Shown: positions 1-11,450 of the stretch, piece after piece
Numbering within the stretch: the stretch's first letter is position 1
Layout of the letters: every line of letters begins with the position of its first letter
Origin: Periplaneta americana
Lineage: Eukaryota > Arthropoda > Insecta > Blattodea > Blattidae
NCBI RefSeq assembly: GCF_040183065.1
Contig: NC_091124.1
Span: forward strand, 92,775,001-92,839,000
Direction of reading: 5' to 3'
DNA: 64,000 nucleotides
Notes under the pieces: model-generated
Told to the model about the DNA's origin: nothing
The model's database searches: none
Seen by the model: only the letters and a program-made list of their open reading frames with translations
Program-made: the position numbers and the translations under genes

Positions 1-463
1 GTAATTGGAATCGAGGATATGGTGTTCGCGAATATGTTATATTGCATAATAATTCACAAATACAATGGAGATGACACAGAAATGGATAGATATAGTGATT
101 CTGAAGGACATTCATAGCCCATATCTGAAGTTGGCTGTTCCAACATTACCCACCTCTGCCAGAAATGTTGAGGCCCAGTGTATGAGAAGATATTAATGAT
201 AGCACATGGAGAACATTTATGAAGACTATTACAATCGTGGCTTCAATTCCTATAGCAAACTTATTAGGCACTGGTAAGTGCATTGGATGTAAATCAAATT
301 GCAAGTTAATTTTAAATTATGTGACTAGCAAAAGGCAAGACCGAGTTCACTTCAAGGAAAACAGGCTGTCACAATTAAAAGCTTTAAAAGAGTATGTTAT
401 GTCCTATCTCAATTCGATAGGTGAACGGCGTATGGATCTACAGTTCATTATTGGCATCTGAAA

Positions 464-827
464 ATGTCGACACTAAAAGCTTATAAAGTGGTAGGTCTGG
501 ATAATTTCAATGCTTCGATTATTTTTGTCAGCAGTCTCAATGCTAAATATGACATTTCTTCTAGGCATATTACTATGTTTATCACACATAAGGACATAGA
601 AGAAGATCTTAGTATTCCTCAGAAGGGACAAGAGTTTGTGGAGGAAGTGAATAGAAATCTAGCAGAGGGGAGTGGACAAAATGATTGGAACAACAGTGAC
701 TAAAATCAATTTAATTATGAAATATCTTCATTGTCAGCATTATCTCACAGAGGAGAGAAAACTACAATTGGTGTGTTGCAATCTGTGCATAGCTCTACAC
801 ACAGCTATACAATTTTATTGATGTGAA
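464..827 (+). pseudogene. Decayed coding region, family not recognised
   Basis: A reading frame of about 121 codons runs from the ATG at 464 and is interrupted by a single stop at 701-703, after which the same frame stays open to 827. The translation is hydrophilic and of normal amino-acid mix, with no low-complexity bias, membrane segment or motif that I recognise. Just upstream, at 206-272, a short frame starting MENIYEDYYNRGF ends at a good splice-donor-like sequence (GTAAGT at 273), so an old gene or gene copy is possible. It could equally be a remnant of a mobile-element ORF. No function is proposed. Confidence 0.3.
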
Positions 828-925
828 TTTATCAATGAGTGGCAAATTAGCTAACAAGCTGTATATCTGTTTTCAAAATATACAAGGCACTTTCGGCCCA
901 ACATTTCAAAGAAACTTGAAGCAAC

Positions 926-1510
926 TTGTCCACGAAACATTCATGTGGAGGCAAGAAAAAGTGGAAAAATGACGAAAGAACATGTGAAATGTTTTCTAAC
1001 TTCAGTCTCAGTGAACATGTGAGTAAGAAGAGCCTATTGCTGTGTGTACGTACTCTTTTAGATGAAAGTTTTCCGAACAGTGATGTTAAGCTCAAGATAT
1101 TGTCACCAAAGACAACAAAATATTGCCAACTTTTTTATATGTACTTCTTTAGGCAATATAAGCTCTATCTGAAAAACCACAAGTAAAGGTACACACACTA
1201 TCACCATTTTATCATCAGACTACACTCTATGATATACAGTCAACTTTCTGCACCAAAGTACAAGCTTATGTTGTAATATGCTTGGCAAAAGGCAGATTAT
1301 GACATTGATATACTAATATCATCGTTTGAAAATGTAATTAGTGTGGCTTTTGATATTGGACTGCTTGAATGTAGAAGTGATGCTGGATGTGAAAAAGTGA
1401 CTTTAGTCAGATGTTCATATTGTTCAGTTCCACTTTACTTTGATCACTTCATTGAAATCCCACACCTGCACTTTGAAGACAATAACTGTGCAGCACTATC
1501 AGATCAGTAG
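926..1510 (+). pseudogene. Second decayed coding region, possibly a processed gene copy
   Basis: Two protein-like stretches follow each other on the plus strand. The first runs from 926 to 1186 and contains a segment reading LSEHVSKKSLLLCVRTLLDE. The second is in another frame from about 1180 and, after a +1 shift near 1298, reads YDIDILISSFENVISVAFDI and then a Cys-rich end (CSYCSVPLYFDHF) before a stop at 1508-1510. The absence of introns with normal splice sites and the shifts between frames suggest a processed or otherwise broken copy of a host gene. I do not recognise the parent. It may belong with the frame at 464-827, because the orientation is the same and the gap is small. Confidence 0.3.
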
Positions 1511-1965
1511 AAAAAAAGTTTGTTCAGGTATCGTAATTATTTTAAGCAGAGGTTTTGTGACACTGTTGATGGGAGATCAAGCAATATAGTCACGACATTA
1601 AAATAGGTTTGTTTTTTTTTTTTATTCTGTTATATTGATATTTTGCTTCTTTGCGTTACCAAAGTTCTTCTCTTAGACCTTGAATAGGTGATCATTGAAA
1701 TGTCTCTTCTAGTAAGACGCATAGTTTTGTATAGGAATGACACATAACACTGTTTTTGCGATGAGCGACGATTTATATTCTAAGCATGTGTTTATGTGGT
1801 TCTGAGCATTCGAGATCAAGTACAATGACAGACATAATAGTTGAGTGACTCGAGTATTTTCTAAGACAGAATGTCACATTGCACATGCTCTAAGCCGAAA
1901 GTTTTGGTTCATATGATGACGAGATATTTGCTTCACTTTCTGTTTAAATAATACATATCTATGCT

Positions 1966-2345
1966 GGGAAGGAAACAAAACTATAGCTGAATAATTTCGA
2001 GGGAAAAATTGTTCCGGAGCCGGGTATCGAACCCGGGACCTTTGGTTTAACGTACCAACGCTCTACCACTGAGCTACCCGGGAACTCTAACCGACACCGA
2101 TCGAATTTTTCCCTCTATATCCACAGACCTCAAAGTGGGCTGACAACCGTCAAGCAACCAACTTCGAGTGCACACTAACTCCGTGTGACTTAAATTGTGG
2201 TTTTCTGTTAACGAACAGTGACGTGTATTATGCAAATCAAGATTTAAGGTATAACTGAAATCTTGATTTGCAAAACTATAGCTTCTTATAAACTGCGCTA
2301 TAGATCTTGAAATATTTTCTCCCACTCAACAATTATGTCTCTCAC
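1966..2345 (-). repeat. tRNA-derived SINE-like repeat
   Basis: Read on the minus strand, 2083 to 2013 folds as a near-complete tRNA cloverleaf: a 7-bp acceptor with one C-C mismatch, a D arm with A-box consensus (TAGCTCAGTGG), an anticodon stem TTGGT/ACCAA, and a perfect T arm with B box (GGTTCGATACC). The loop reads ACGTTAA, so the nominal anticodon would be GTT (Asn), but position 33 is C instead of the invariant T and no CCA or poly-T terminator follows at the end of the cloverleaf. Flanking sequence on both sides looks repeat-like, including a 14-bp perfect hairpin at 2232-2271. A SINE head is more likely than a working tRNA gene. Confidence 0.7.
2232..2271. repeat. Perfect 14-bp inverted repeat (hairpin)
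   Basis: GCAAATCAAGATTT at 2232-2245 is matched exactly in inverse orientation at 2258-2271, with a 12-nt loop. It lies in the flank of the tRNA-like SINE. Role unknown. Confidence 0.8.
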
Positions 2346-2399
2346 TTTGGACTCCTTGTTAGTAAAATTTAGAAATGCTATTTGCTACTTATAAGTTTC

Positions 2400-4200
2400 A
2401 GAACATTCAGAGATTATCTTAATTGGGATTAATATTTGAATACATAGCTTTTCCATATTAATTTAATTCTATCTAATGTTTTTGGACAGTTTTCATCCTT
2501 ATATTACCATTTTCAACAAGTTTTTCAACAACATTATTGTTTTATATTATTTTTCTAGTTCACATTTGTAATTTTGTCTTTCTTATCGTTATTTTTAAGT
2601 TATCTTTTAGTATAATGGATTGAAAGTGAATCTCGAATTATTGGGTAATGTATTACTTAATTGGTTTACTTGTATTTAGACTGTACAGACATACTGTATG
2701 TCCACATAACACTCATTTACAAGCAATCTTATTATTATGAGGTGGAGAGATTCATAAGGTTACTTTACATTTATGAAATGTTTAATGATAGACGCATATG
2801 TACACAGAATTGAGCATATTTTCCAGAAGCCCAAACGACTTTCTTGTTTAACAAATTTTTCAACATTTAGCAAGAACAGAATTATGAAAAAGATATGCAC
2901 GTTATACTTTCTGTACCGTTACCTTTTAGTAGGCTTTTCTACTGTAAAATACTGCCATATCACTGTTAATTAGTAATTATCAGAATCGTTCTATTGTATA
3001 ATATTAATTCATAGAGTTTACAGAAAATTTGCTATTATGAACTTATGCTTTAGGTGGAAAACAGCAGAATGGACCTGAAAGTAATTTGTGAAACATTGAA
3101 ATTCGTTTTTTGTTCAAAGATGTGCTATCTAAAACTATTTATATGAAGTTAGCTTGGAGATAAGCAATACATTTTGTACAATCTTGGGAAATATGTACAC
3201 ACATGATTATATAATTAATTTTAATAGGTAATTTAATTCAAGTAGATATTACGCACTTTCAATACACACTTTTAATATTGAAGTTAATTAATGGTGACTG
3301 ACTTTCTTATTACCTTATTGTTATCAGGATTTGCAGTGTTCATCTCTAAAATAGAAAAGATGGTTACAAAACTGTTTTTAATTTGACTAATTAAAAATGA
3401 AGGATTTCCATAATAGTCATGCTCTAAACAGTCATTTTGCAAACTAACACTTGGTGTGTTGCATACTTGAGGGATTCAGGTTTCATTGCTGTAAATGTGG
3501 ATTATGTTGGTAAAAGCTCAATATTTGTTCATCATCTGTATAAAAATTCTTTGGTACAAATTCTCTTCTACATTGTGAAAGATTCTGAAAGAAATGTGTA
3601 CTGTTTCTAAAAATGTTTTCAATTTGTGCAATATTATTAAACATATCTCTTTATCTGTCCCAGACGAAGATTCAGATATTTGTCACGAAGTCAATTAGTT
3701 TTTATTATAGAGGAGTCTTCTCCATCTTTGATCTAGTTTGGTTGTAGTGACACCATGATGATTCTTGAAATATTACAGTATAGTAAACTTAAGAAGTGCA
3801 GCTCTGTATATTGATATTGCTTGCTTATTCTGTATATTATGAAAGAAGTTGCTGACATTTTTTTTGTTTGTATTCTTAAAGAAATGTAATAAATGTCACT
3901 AATTGTGTGGCAGCTTGCCATCTTATTTTTATTTAAAGTAGGTCTAATCCTCGCCAGCAGTGTTTTGCTAACAATACCTGTTACAAGATTAATCATAACT
4001 CCATCCTAGAGCCATCTTTACGATAGCATGTTGTACAATATTATTTCAGTATTATAACAACTTGTGGTATAATAAGCTGCATAGTGGTAATTTCTCGTTC
4101 TTGTATTCAAAACTGATTTCAGTCTGTATGATATAAGATGCCAGAAAGCATGCCTGATTTTAACTGGTGACAATCACTTTATTATGACAGTTAACTGTGA
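2400..4200. other. No recognisable gene or repeat
   Basis: AT-rich sequence with only short open frames and many stops in all frames. I see no transposase motif, tRNA-like arm or tandem repeat here. Confidence 0.5.
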
Positions 4201-4224
4201 TGGACAAGTGTAGGGATGTGAGAC

Positions 4225-5440
4225 AGTATTGGGAGTTTGACACAATATAAATGTCAATCAAGTTTTGAAAATTACCTCATGAAGATGGGCAACATTGTTC
4301 TCGGAGCACTCGTGAAATCGAGCCATGAAGTTGCGCTGCAATGTATTCTGCAACATAGCAACAAGAACAGTGGCGATTTTATATCAGATGTTGGCCTCCA
4401 TTTTCTGAATTGTTGCTGGACTGGTTTCAAAGACTCGGGATTTCAAATACCGTCAGAAGAAAAAATTGGCAGCTGTCAGATCCAGCGAATGTACCTGCCA
4501 AGTCACATTGCCAAATCAGAAGATGATGCAGACTCGAAAGAGTTCGCGCAATTTTGTCATTCAAATCCGGGTGGTGTGTGCTGTTGCACTATCCTGTTGA
4601 AACCATGTGATCTGAGGAAAATGATGTAGTGTCGACACGACAAAGTCTTGTACCATGGTCACGTAGCGCTCTGACGTGACAGTGCATGTTGCACCATTGG
4701 CATCTTTAAAGAAGTACAGACAGATAATCCCTGATGTACTCATTCCACACCATACCGTTAACTTCAGGCTGTGTAACTCTGGCCTATACAACTACCGCGG
4801 GATTTCTATACCCCAAAAATGGCAATCTGTTTATTTACTGACCAGGACAACAAGAAATGTGCCTCGTCAGACGTCAGGAGGTTATCGACAATTCCTGGAT
4901 TTGTCATCCACATCTCGAGAAACATGTCACAAAACTGAACATGTGCCAATCTGTCGGTAGGTGTCACTGCTTTCACTACTTGCAACTTGTAGGCTCGAGT
5001 ATGCAAATCCAAGTGCAAAATTTGGTGCAAACTACCATAAGTTATAAGCAGTGCTTTCGATCTGCAGTGTAGTGATCATCTTGGACTGCTCTGATGTCTG
5101 CCCACACCGTTTACATGTGTACTGACAGTACAGGAGACTTTTTGTTGCATACTGACACCTCCTTGTGCCACTTTGCTACCCAGTACCGAACGGTATGGCT
5201 ATCTAGTGCATCTCTATGTTGGGTTAGTCGGTGGAAAGGTCGTTGTGCTTGCAATAAACAGCTCCACCACATGAACACATGGTCTTGCATACTCCACTTA
5301 TCCATTTTAGTTGAATCTCCCATATTGGTGAACACATTTCTGGATTTCTTTGGCCTACCATGCGTGCCTGCACACTGTTCTGTTGCAGTAGCCAAAAGAA
5401 ATCAGGTGGTCTTTTTTACTTCACTAGAGATCCATGTCGT
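4225..5440 (-). pseudogene. Mariner-like transposase pseudogene (DUF4817 type)
   Basis: Minus-strand pieces in several frames follow the order of the DUF4817/mariner-like transposases common in insects. From high to low coordinate they are: the helix-turn-helix segment (LDSHTVRYWVAKWHKE, about 5210-5160), the linker with YKLQVVKAVTPTDRLAHVQF, the first catalytic Asp region (LLTSDEAHFLLSWSVNKQ, about 4870-4820), a VWCGMSTSGII strand, the second Asp (WFQQDSATAHT, about 4590-4565), then a C-terminal stretch (FFF.RYLKSRVFETSPATIQ) ending near 4225. Frameshifts and stops separate these blocks, so the gene is dead. This family cuts and pastes DNA at TA sites. No terminal inverted repeat was recognised at its edges. 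Confidence 0.85.
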
Positions 5441-5490
5441 ATTTCTTTCGTTTGTCAGTGACATAGATGACTATTTGAGATTTTCAACCC

Positions 5491-5935
5491 TCTTATTTGT
5501 TTCTTTTTCTTTTCTTTATTTATTTCTTTCTTTCTCTTCCCTCGCCTCTCTAATCTTCCTCTTCACCTTCCTTGTATTCCTCATTTTTCTATCTTTCCCC
5601 CCCATCACTTTCCCTATTTTTCTCTTCTTTTCCTCATTCATTGTCTTTCTTTTTTCCTTCTCTCGTGCTCAATTTTTCTTTCTTCACTTCTCCATTTCTT
5701 CTTTCCCATTTCATTACTTCTCTCTTTCCATATTTCTCTTTTTCCTCGTCTTATCTTCCCTCTCTTTCCCTCTTTCTTTATTTCTTTTCCCCTTCTTTCT
5801 TCTCAGCTCGCTTCTTCTGTCTAGATTTCTTTCTTTTGTCTCTCTTTCTCTTCATTTTGTGCTTTCTATCGTTCTTTTCTCTTCATTTTGTGCTTTCTAT
5901 CATTCTTTTATCTCCTTTCGTCCTTCCAATCATAC
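5491..5935. repeat. CT-rich low-complexity tract
   Basis: About 445 bp in which the plus strand is almost entirely C and T in short irregular runs. Because stop codons need purines, it produces long open frames on the plus strand rich in Phe, Ser and Leu, including one of about 290 codons that begins in the antisense of the neighbouring transposase. These are composition artefacts. It has the same composition as the much larger tract at 37617-40290, but in the opposite strand orientation. Confidence 0.9.
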
Positions 5936-5984
5936 TCATATTCACATATTAAGCAGTCATATTTCAACTAGTGTCTAGCCAAGC

Positions 5985-6690
5985 CTTCTCTACATGGTTA
6001 TCAAAACAATAATCTGTGATGAAGTTGTCCTTATATGTTGAACCAATCTCTGCTTTACACCTAATAAGTTGTCTTTTAACGTCACTTTTTGTTGTTCTAA
6101 TAAAAACGTCGAAAATAAAATTAATGGATATCCATGACAGACTTCATAGCCATATTGATATGCCACATTAATACCAAATTTCTCAACTGTAACAAAGAAT
6201 TATCTTTTAAATGTCAAAGCAAATGCTCATAAGCTACGGTAAAGTGCACTGTTAACTTCCCCATATTAAAATAAATTATATTAGAGACTTGCAATAAAAT
6301 CTCACCAGAATCTACTTGCAGTTACAAAAATACAGGCTATAATGTATTGCATAATGCGATACACAAGGGACCAAATTCAAATCTGAGAGAGTTCATTTGA
6401 AATTATTTTGTGGTGATCATAATCCCACTAATTTTGTGATAGCTTCGTATCATCAAAGTATCAAGCCTGAAGTAAAGGTTTACAACTATTGTCTCACAAA
6501 CACCCAGTTATTAGGAGAGAATAGACTACTCCCTCATGTGATCATGGAAGAGTATATTTAGTGAAAATCGGATAGAATTAGGTTAGTAATAATATTACTA
6601 ATATTTCATCACTGTCGCCACTGCTACAGCCAATAAATAATTAGAGACTCGTGAAATTGATGAGGCACAATAATGCGAAATGTCATTATT
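5985..6690. other. No recognisable gene or repeat
   Basis: AT-rich unique-looking sequence. No coding, RNA or repeat signal could be supported. Confidence 0.4.
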
Positions 6691-6699
6691 TACTTCTCT

Positions 6700-6802
6700 C
6701 GAGCACTGTCTGGAGGGAAAGACCTAATTCAAAAGTACTGGAGAGCAAGAGCGCTAATGGCTTCATTGCCAGATGCCAGGCATTAAACAACAACAACAAC
6801 TT
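6700..6802 (+). mobile_element. 3' end of a non-LTR retrotransposon, CAA tail
   Basis: A short stretch reading ...gccagatgccaggcattaaa is followed by a (CAA)n run at 6787-6801. Short-tandem tails after a conserved 3' stub are typical of 5'-truncated LINE or SINE insertions in insects. The family cannot be named from this fragment. Confidence 0.45.
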
Positions 6803-7391
6803 TTCTCGGGCAGGACATTTATGTGCATGAAGGAAATCAAAAATGAATATTTTGATTCACGATATAACGTGAATTATGTTTATGATGCGAAGTAAGCAAA
6901 TTACGACACTTTTTACGTGAATTATAATAAATTATCAACTTTCAATTTGAAAAATCATGTAACTATAAAAAATAAATATTTAGAAAATTGTTATATAGCA
7001 TACACATTTTGAAGAATTCTCCTTACATATTAAAATACGAAACATTTTCAATATTAATTGTCATGTCTTCATTTTTGTTTTTGTTTCCCTGGTCACTTAG
7101 ATAGTAGATCATAATTTTGATATCTGAGTGATTTGGAATGCTCTACAAATTAGTTATGGTGACTATTACACTTTTACTGCGTCATACTTTTGATCAGTAA
7201 AACTGTACGAAAGGACGTGTTTCCACCAATCATGGCTGTTTATCGCTACAATTTTATCACTTCTCTAGCATTTGTTTTTATCACTTCCCTAGAATTTGTT
7301 TCTTTGTTTGCCAATATTTCAAACTGCAAATTCTTTACGGTACTATAAAACATGTTTTGCGATCGTCATTTGTTTCCCACATGATAGTCAT

Positions 7392-7585
7392 GCTTTCTGA
7401 AGGCACTGGAAGAAATGGTGAACAGGAGAAGAGTTCGGGGCAGAAGAAGATATCAAATGATAGACGACATTAAGATATATGGATTATATGAGGAGACAAA
7501 GAGAAAGGCAGAAAATAGAGACTGGAGAATGCTGGGTTTGCAGTGAAAGACCTGCCCTTGGGCAGAACACTATGAATGAATGTAG
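7392..7585 (+). mobile_element. 5'-truncated LINE 3' end
   Basis: This 194-bp segment matches, with scattered differences, the last 190 bp of the LINE at 30666-31672: both contain GGAGAAGAGTTCGGGGCAG, then an AGGAGA(C/T)AAAGAG block, and end CTATGAATGAATG. It encodes the C-terminal basic tail of the reverse-transcriptase protein (NRRRVRGRRRYQ-like). It sits inside a copy of the 7160-8200 repeat, consistent with target-primed insertion of a severely 5'-truncated copy. The tail is a short GAAT/TGAA repeat. Confidence 0.8.
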
Positions 7586-7991
7586 AGTCAATTGAAAATC
7601 GCGGCTCCATTCAAACGTTTTGGTGAAGCTAACATTAATGAAATACAATTTTAATAAGTCAATTTAATACCTATTTTATCGTATTGGAATACTTTATTTC
7701 TTCTAATCTCTATATACTTTCTTCTGTTTTTATCACCTCCCTATCATTTGTTTGTTGGCCAACATTTCAAACTGCAAATTCTTTACGGTACTATAAAACA
7801 TGCTTTGCGATCGTCATTTGTTTACCGCATAGTCAACTGAAAATTGTAGTTCCGTTCAAACTTTTTGATGAAGCTAACATTAGTGAAATAGAATTTTAGT
7901 ACTGTAAATCAATTAATACTTTATTGTATTAGAGTATTTTATTTCTTCAAATCTTTATATACTTTCTTCTAATCGTGTAATAGTCAATTAT

Positions 7992-8043
7992 ATCCCACTC
8001 GAGTTTTGATTTTCTCTAGATAAATCAAAACCTGTAGTGAGAT
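7992..8043. repeat. Hairpin module of the interspersed repeat, copy 1
   Basis: Arms of about 21 bp (ATCCCACTCGAGTTTTGATT and its near inverse ending TAGTGAGAT) flank a loop with TCTAGAT. The same module occurs at 11139-11190 and 44811-44862. Confidence 0.75.
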
Positions 8044-8307
8044 TACTGTTGACTATTACACTCTTACTACGTCATACTACTTTTGACCAATAAAACGGTA
8101 CGAAAGGACGTATTTCAACCAATCATGGCTGCTTATCGCACAATTTTATCGCGTCCCTAGCATTTGTTTCTTTGTTTGCCAACATTTGAAACTGCGCTGG
8201 TCTGGACGCCAAAAAAATATATATAATTACAAACCACTCCAGTCGATGCACAGCAGTTTCAAATATGACTCGCATTGGCATTCAAGAACAAGAATTAATA
8301 AAAATCA

Positions 8308-8511
8308 TTGATCATACCTATGCATCTTCTGAAATCCGATTTACAAATAAATGAAGAGCACCATTCGGAAATCCTGAATAAGTTGAATACACCATGTAGG
8401 CCTAAATCAACGAGTTCCACTTCTATTACGCACACGTCCAATATAACAGCAATTGAACCACCAACCACATTCAAATTTGAAAATTGTACATTCAATAATT
8501 ATTCCTTTTAA
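8308..8511 (+). pseudogene. C-terminal fragment of an unknown (possibly transposon) protein
   Basis: A 67-codon frame ends in a polar linker rich in Thr and Ser and then TFKFENCTFNNYSF before the stop. A short F-x-N-C-T-F/V-N end of this style is seen in proteins of some eukaryotic tyrosine-recombinase (Crypton) elements, but I cannot see any catalytic residue here, so that suggestion is weak. A second frame upstream (from 8264) reads TRIGIQEQELIKIIDHTYAS and may be the preceding part after a frameshift. No intact protein is encoded. Confidence 0.3.
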
Positions 8512-9481
8512 AATTATTCGTGTTTATTTTTTATGTCATCGTCGTTAATTAAAACTTTTCTAACACTTGTGTATATTAGTTAGGTTATGTTATAGCTTCT
8601 GCTCTGAGAGGATAAAAATAACTTCTGCTATATGATATTATGGATCGTTGCTTACGGGATTACACAAGCTGGCGCATAGCACGATCGAGAGTAGGTCTCT
8701 GTGAGTCATGACAATTTCTGCCGCTAGGTTCGCCTCTCTGCCCTATGAAATGATGAATAGTACCATTACAAAGCATTGTGCATCGTGAAAATAGTTCGAT
8801 TAATTGTGCATTACTGATTGAGTACGAATATTATAAATATGCCAAGCATATTACAGTGTTATTTTAAGTTTGTTCAGCTAAGTTATATTCGAAAATTGTC
8901 TGTGTTTTGCTATGTGAAGAACTCGGTACCAACAGGTCGTATCTTTATAGGTTAAGGTAAATGTCAAAGTTCTCTCATATAACAAGCAATGCTATGTTAA
9001 AAGTGGCGAATTGCATTTTCCGACTCTCGAATGATGTGACCCGAAATGTAAAATAATTTCATGCATTGTTTCACTTACCAAGCATTACTAATATAGGCCT
9101 AATGAAAATGTGAACGACGTGATGTAAACATTGAAGATAATGTTGTTACTATTTTCCCTTTCTCTTTTAGAAAATACCGACAAAAGTAATGAATTATCTT
9201 CATGCTGTACTTATTAGGTAATTAATGTGTATTTGTCTGTATTTTAGACCTGTGTATTGTTACGTAATTATCAGTGAATTAGGTTAGAGAACTTAACAAG
9301 GTTAGTATGAGATTAGGTATGCACCTCAAACTGTAACTAATAATGGCTGCTGCCGAAATAGGCTGAGGTGGTTATCGTGTGAAACAAATTATATCTGGAA
9401 TATCTAGTTTTATTATATACGGATACGTAAAGTTTTTTTTGTTTTTTTTGTTTTAGCATGTGTTTGTAATTTTGTGAGGTT

Positions 9482-9903
9482 ATGTCTAGCCTAATTTCTT
9501 TTTATTCTTGTATCATTACCAATACATTAATTTATTTTATAATATTCATTTCAGGTGTTACATCTATGGTGGCAACTCTACTTATGTTAGGATATGAAGT
9601 AACAGTATATATTCAACTTCATCATTTGCTAAAAATTAAAGAAAACTGTGTGTTAGACTCATTCCATCGTCATTTCTTCTTATGTATGTGAACCACGTTC
9701 GTTCTAAAAGTGCTACAATAAATGAACACTATAGACAACGTGATGGAACAATTTACAAGTTACTGTTAAAATGGTCAACATTTTCAAGTGGTGCTATACC
9801 CATTGTTTCAAAATGTACGTACATATTTTTACATTTCTATAAGAGGTGTCATAAATTATTTCAGCATATTTGTAAATTCTTCAAAATTAATTCTTCTAAT
9901 TAA
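9482..9903 (+). pseudogene. Overlapping unknown frames inside the 2.24-kb element
   Basis: Two frames of 69 and 73 codons overlap at 9682-9691 and read like one protein shifted in the middle. The first contains VATLLMLGYEVTVYIQLHHL after a good splice-acceptor-like stretch (ttcatttcag at 9546-9555). The second is basic with several His and Cys residues (KRCHKLFQHICKF). They lie centrally in the inverted-repeat element, where a transposase would be expected, but no DDE, BED or THAP pattern can be made out. Probably a degraded element gene. Confidence 0.3.
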
Positions 9904-10079
9904 TACCATAAAGTAATGAAATAATATAGCCTAGGCCTATATGTGATTTTATACTACCGGTATTGATGTTGATCTTGGTAAATTAATCCAATTTCACAGT
10001 GTTGTCTTTTGTATTGTGGTTCATAACAATTATAACAGTATGTACGTGGAAATGTTTTTAAAATAATAAATTCTAGCTC

Positions 10080-10280
10080 ATGATTTTAAGTGGTCGTTTC
10101 AATGGGAGGTTATATTGGAAAGATGATCACAAATGGATAATTTACTGCAAGATACAAGAACTGAATATAAGTAAGTGTTCCGTTGAAAGTGAAAGTGAAA
10201 ATTTCGTTTTACAAGAGCTGAGTAGGCGTACACGCACTAAAATACTACAGCGTTTACTATTACTATGCTCAATAGATTAA
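10080..10280 (+). pseudogene. Short unknown frame inside the 2.24-kb element
   Basis: Sixty-six codons, basic, with no recognised motif. It lies downstream of and in the same orientation as the 9482-9903 frames. It may be another exon or broken part of the same element gene. Confidence 0.2.
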
Positions 10281-11039
10281 TCAGTAGGCCTATAGAAATG
10301 TTTTCACCACTGCAAGAAAAAATCGCGCAATAATTATACTTCTCAGTTATTGTGACGTCCGTATTTTTTTTAAAAAGAGAGGGAAAAGTTAGGCCTTCTT
10401 GCAAATGCGTAATTATGAATTCAAGGAAATTAAAGATAATGCAGTACCTTAATTAGTTGCAATATCTTATTTAATAACAATATTAATAATATTAGGTGAA
10501 AAGGGTAGGCTATAGTGCGTATATGTAAGATGTCAAGTTAATTTATTTCCGGAAATGTTTGGTGTATGAACTGAAGTACAGAGCAGACAGTCCCTCAGTT
10601 TATATGTAATATGTTTTAATATCAAGAATGACAGCCTTTTATTGTAATATAATTGAGGAGTAGAAGTTTGCAAATTACGTCTATTGTCCATAAAATATTG
10701 TACGAAGCATTTAATAAGCAATGATGAGTCCTTTAAATGTCCCAAATGTCAATGTCTTTTAAGTGTTCTGCTATGAATACATAGGGCAGAACAGCGCTCC
10801 GAGCGGCGGAATTGGCATTACGAGGGAACCACTTCAGACTCGTTTTTCAAGCTCTATGCGCCAGCTTGTATAATTTCGTAAGCAACGTTTTGGATAGTCA
10901 CGTATCAGAGATTGTTTAATATTAAGATTTATTGAATAGTAATCATTACACTGTCTGTATAAAGACACTACTGCCATCTAGCATGCATCTAGCGTAATAT
11001 TTGTAATGTTGAGATGGTACAATAGTACATTCGAAGACA

Positions 11040-11215
11040 GTTGTATTTTCGTAAGTCAATTAATATTTTATTGTATTGGAGTACTTCGTTACTTCTAATC
11101 GTTATATACTTTCTTCTAATCGTGTAATAGTCAATTAAATCCCACTCGAGTTTTGATTTTCTCTAGATAAATCAAAACGTCTAGTGAGATTACTGTTGAT
11201 AAAATTGACACGAGA
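11040..11215. repeat. Copy of the 7160-8200 repeat family with hairpin
   Basis: From AGTCAATTAATATTTTATTG at about 11054 the sequence matches 7905-8055, including the hairpin module at 11139-11190. Confidence 0.75.
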
Positions 11216-11377
11216 GCGCCTGCAGGTTTCTCACTCTTAAACATCCATGATGTTTATTTTTTAAGAGTGACATTCTTTATTGATTATCTTTGCTTCGATA
11301 TAGGCCTATTGTAACGAAATCAATGCACAGGGAAAATATACATAATCGTGAACACAGTACAGTATTTTAAAAATCTA

Positions 11378-11380
<3 letters not shown>

Positions 11381-11446
<66 letters not shown>
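11381..11446. repeat. (TA)n microsatellite
   Basis: Thirty-three uninterrupted TA units. Confidence 0.98.

Positions 11447-11450
<4 letters not shown>

Larger units (their letters stand above)
7160..8200. repeat. Clustered copies of one interspersed repeat
   Basis: Several segments recur here in the same orientation. The block from GACTATTACAC through CCAATCATGGCTG appears at about 7158-7240 and 8050-8135. The block with TTTGCCAA(T/C)ATTTCAAACTGC and ACGGTACTATAAAACATG appears at about 7300-7375 and 7755-7830. A block ending in GAAGCTAACATTA(A/G)TGAAAT appears at about 7625-7645 and 7868-7890. The first copy is interrupted by a LINE end (7392-7585). Related pieces lie at 11040-11215 and 44770-44880. 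Copies differ by scattered substitutions, so they are old relative to each other. No coding capacity was seen. Confidence 0.75.
8646..10887. mobile_element. 2.24-kb TIR element with a near-perfect 8-bp target duplication
   Basis: The ends are inverted repeats: CGTTGCTTACGGGATTACAC at 8646 continues to AAGCTGGCGCATAG, and 10887 read backwards gives CGTTGCTTACGAAATTATAC then the same AAGCTGGCGCATAG, matching at 31 of 34 positions. The flanking octamers are TTATGGAT (8638-8645) and TTTTGGAT (10888-10895), 7 of 8 identical, which fits an 8-bp target-site duplication of the hAT or P type. Inside are only short frames (9482-9691, 9682-9903, 10080-10280) without a transposase motif I recognise, so it is non-autonomous or unrecognisably decayed. 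The superfamily is not certain. Confidence 0.7.

Noticed and set aside
2013-2083. Functional tRNA-Asn gene
   Set aside because: C at position 33, acceptor mismatch and repeat-like flanks; better explained as a SINE head.
5094-5978. 294-codon plus-strand frame
   Set aside because: First half is the antisense of the mariner pseudogene; second half is the CT-rich tract.
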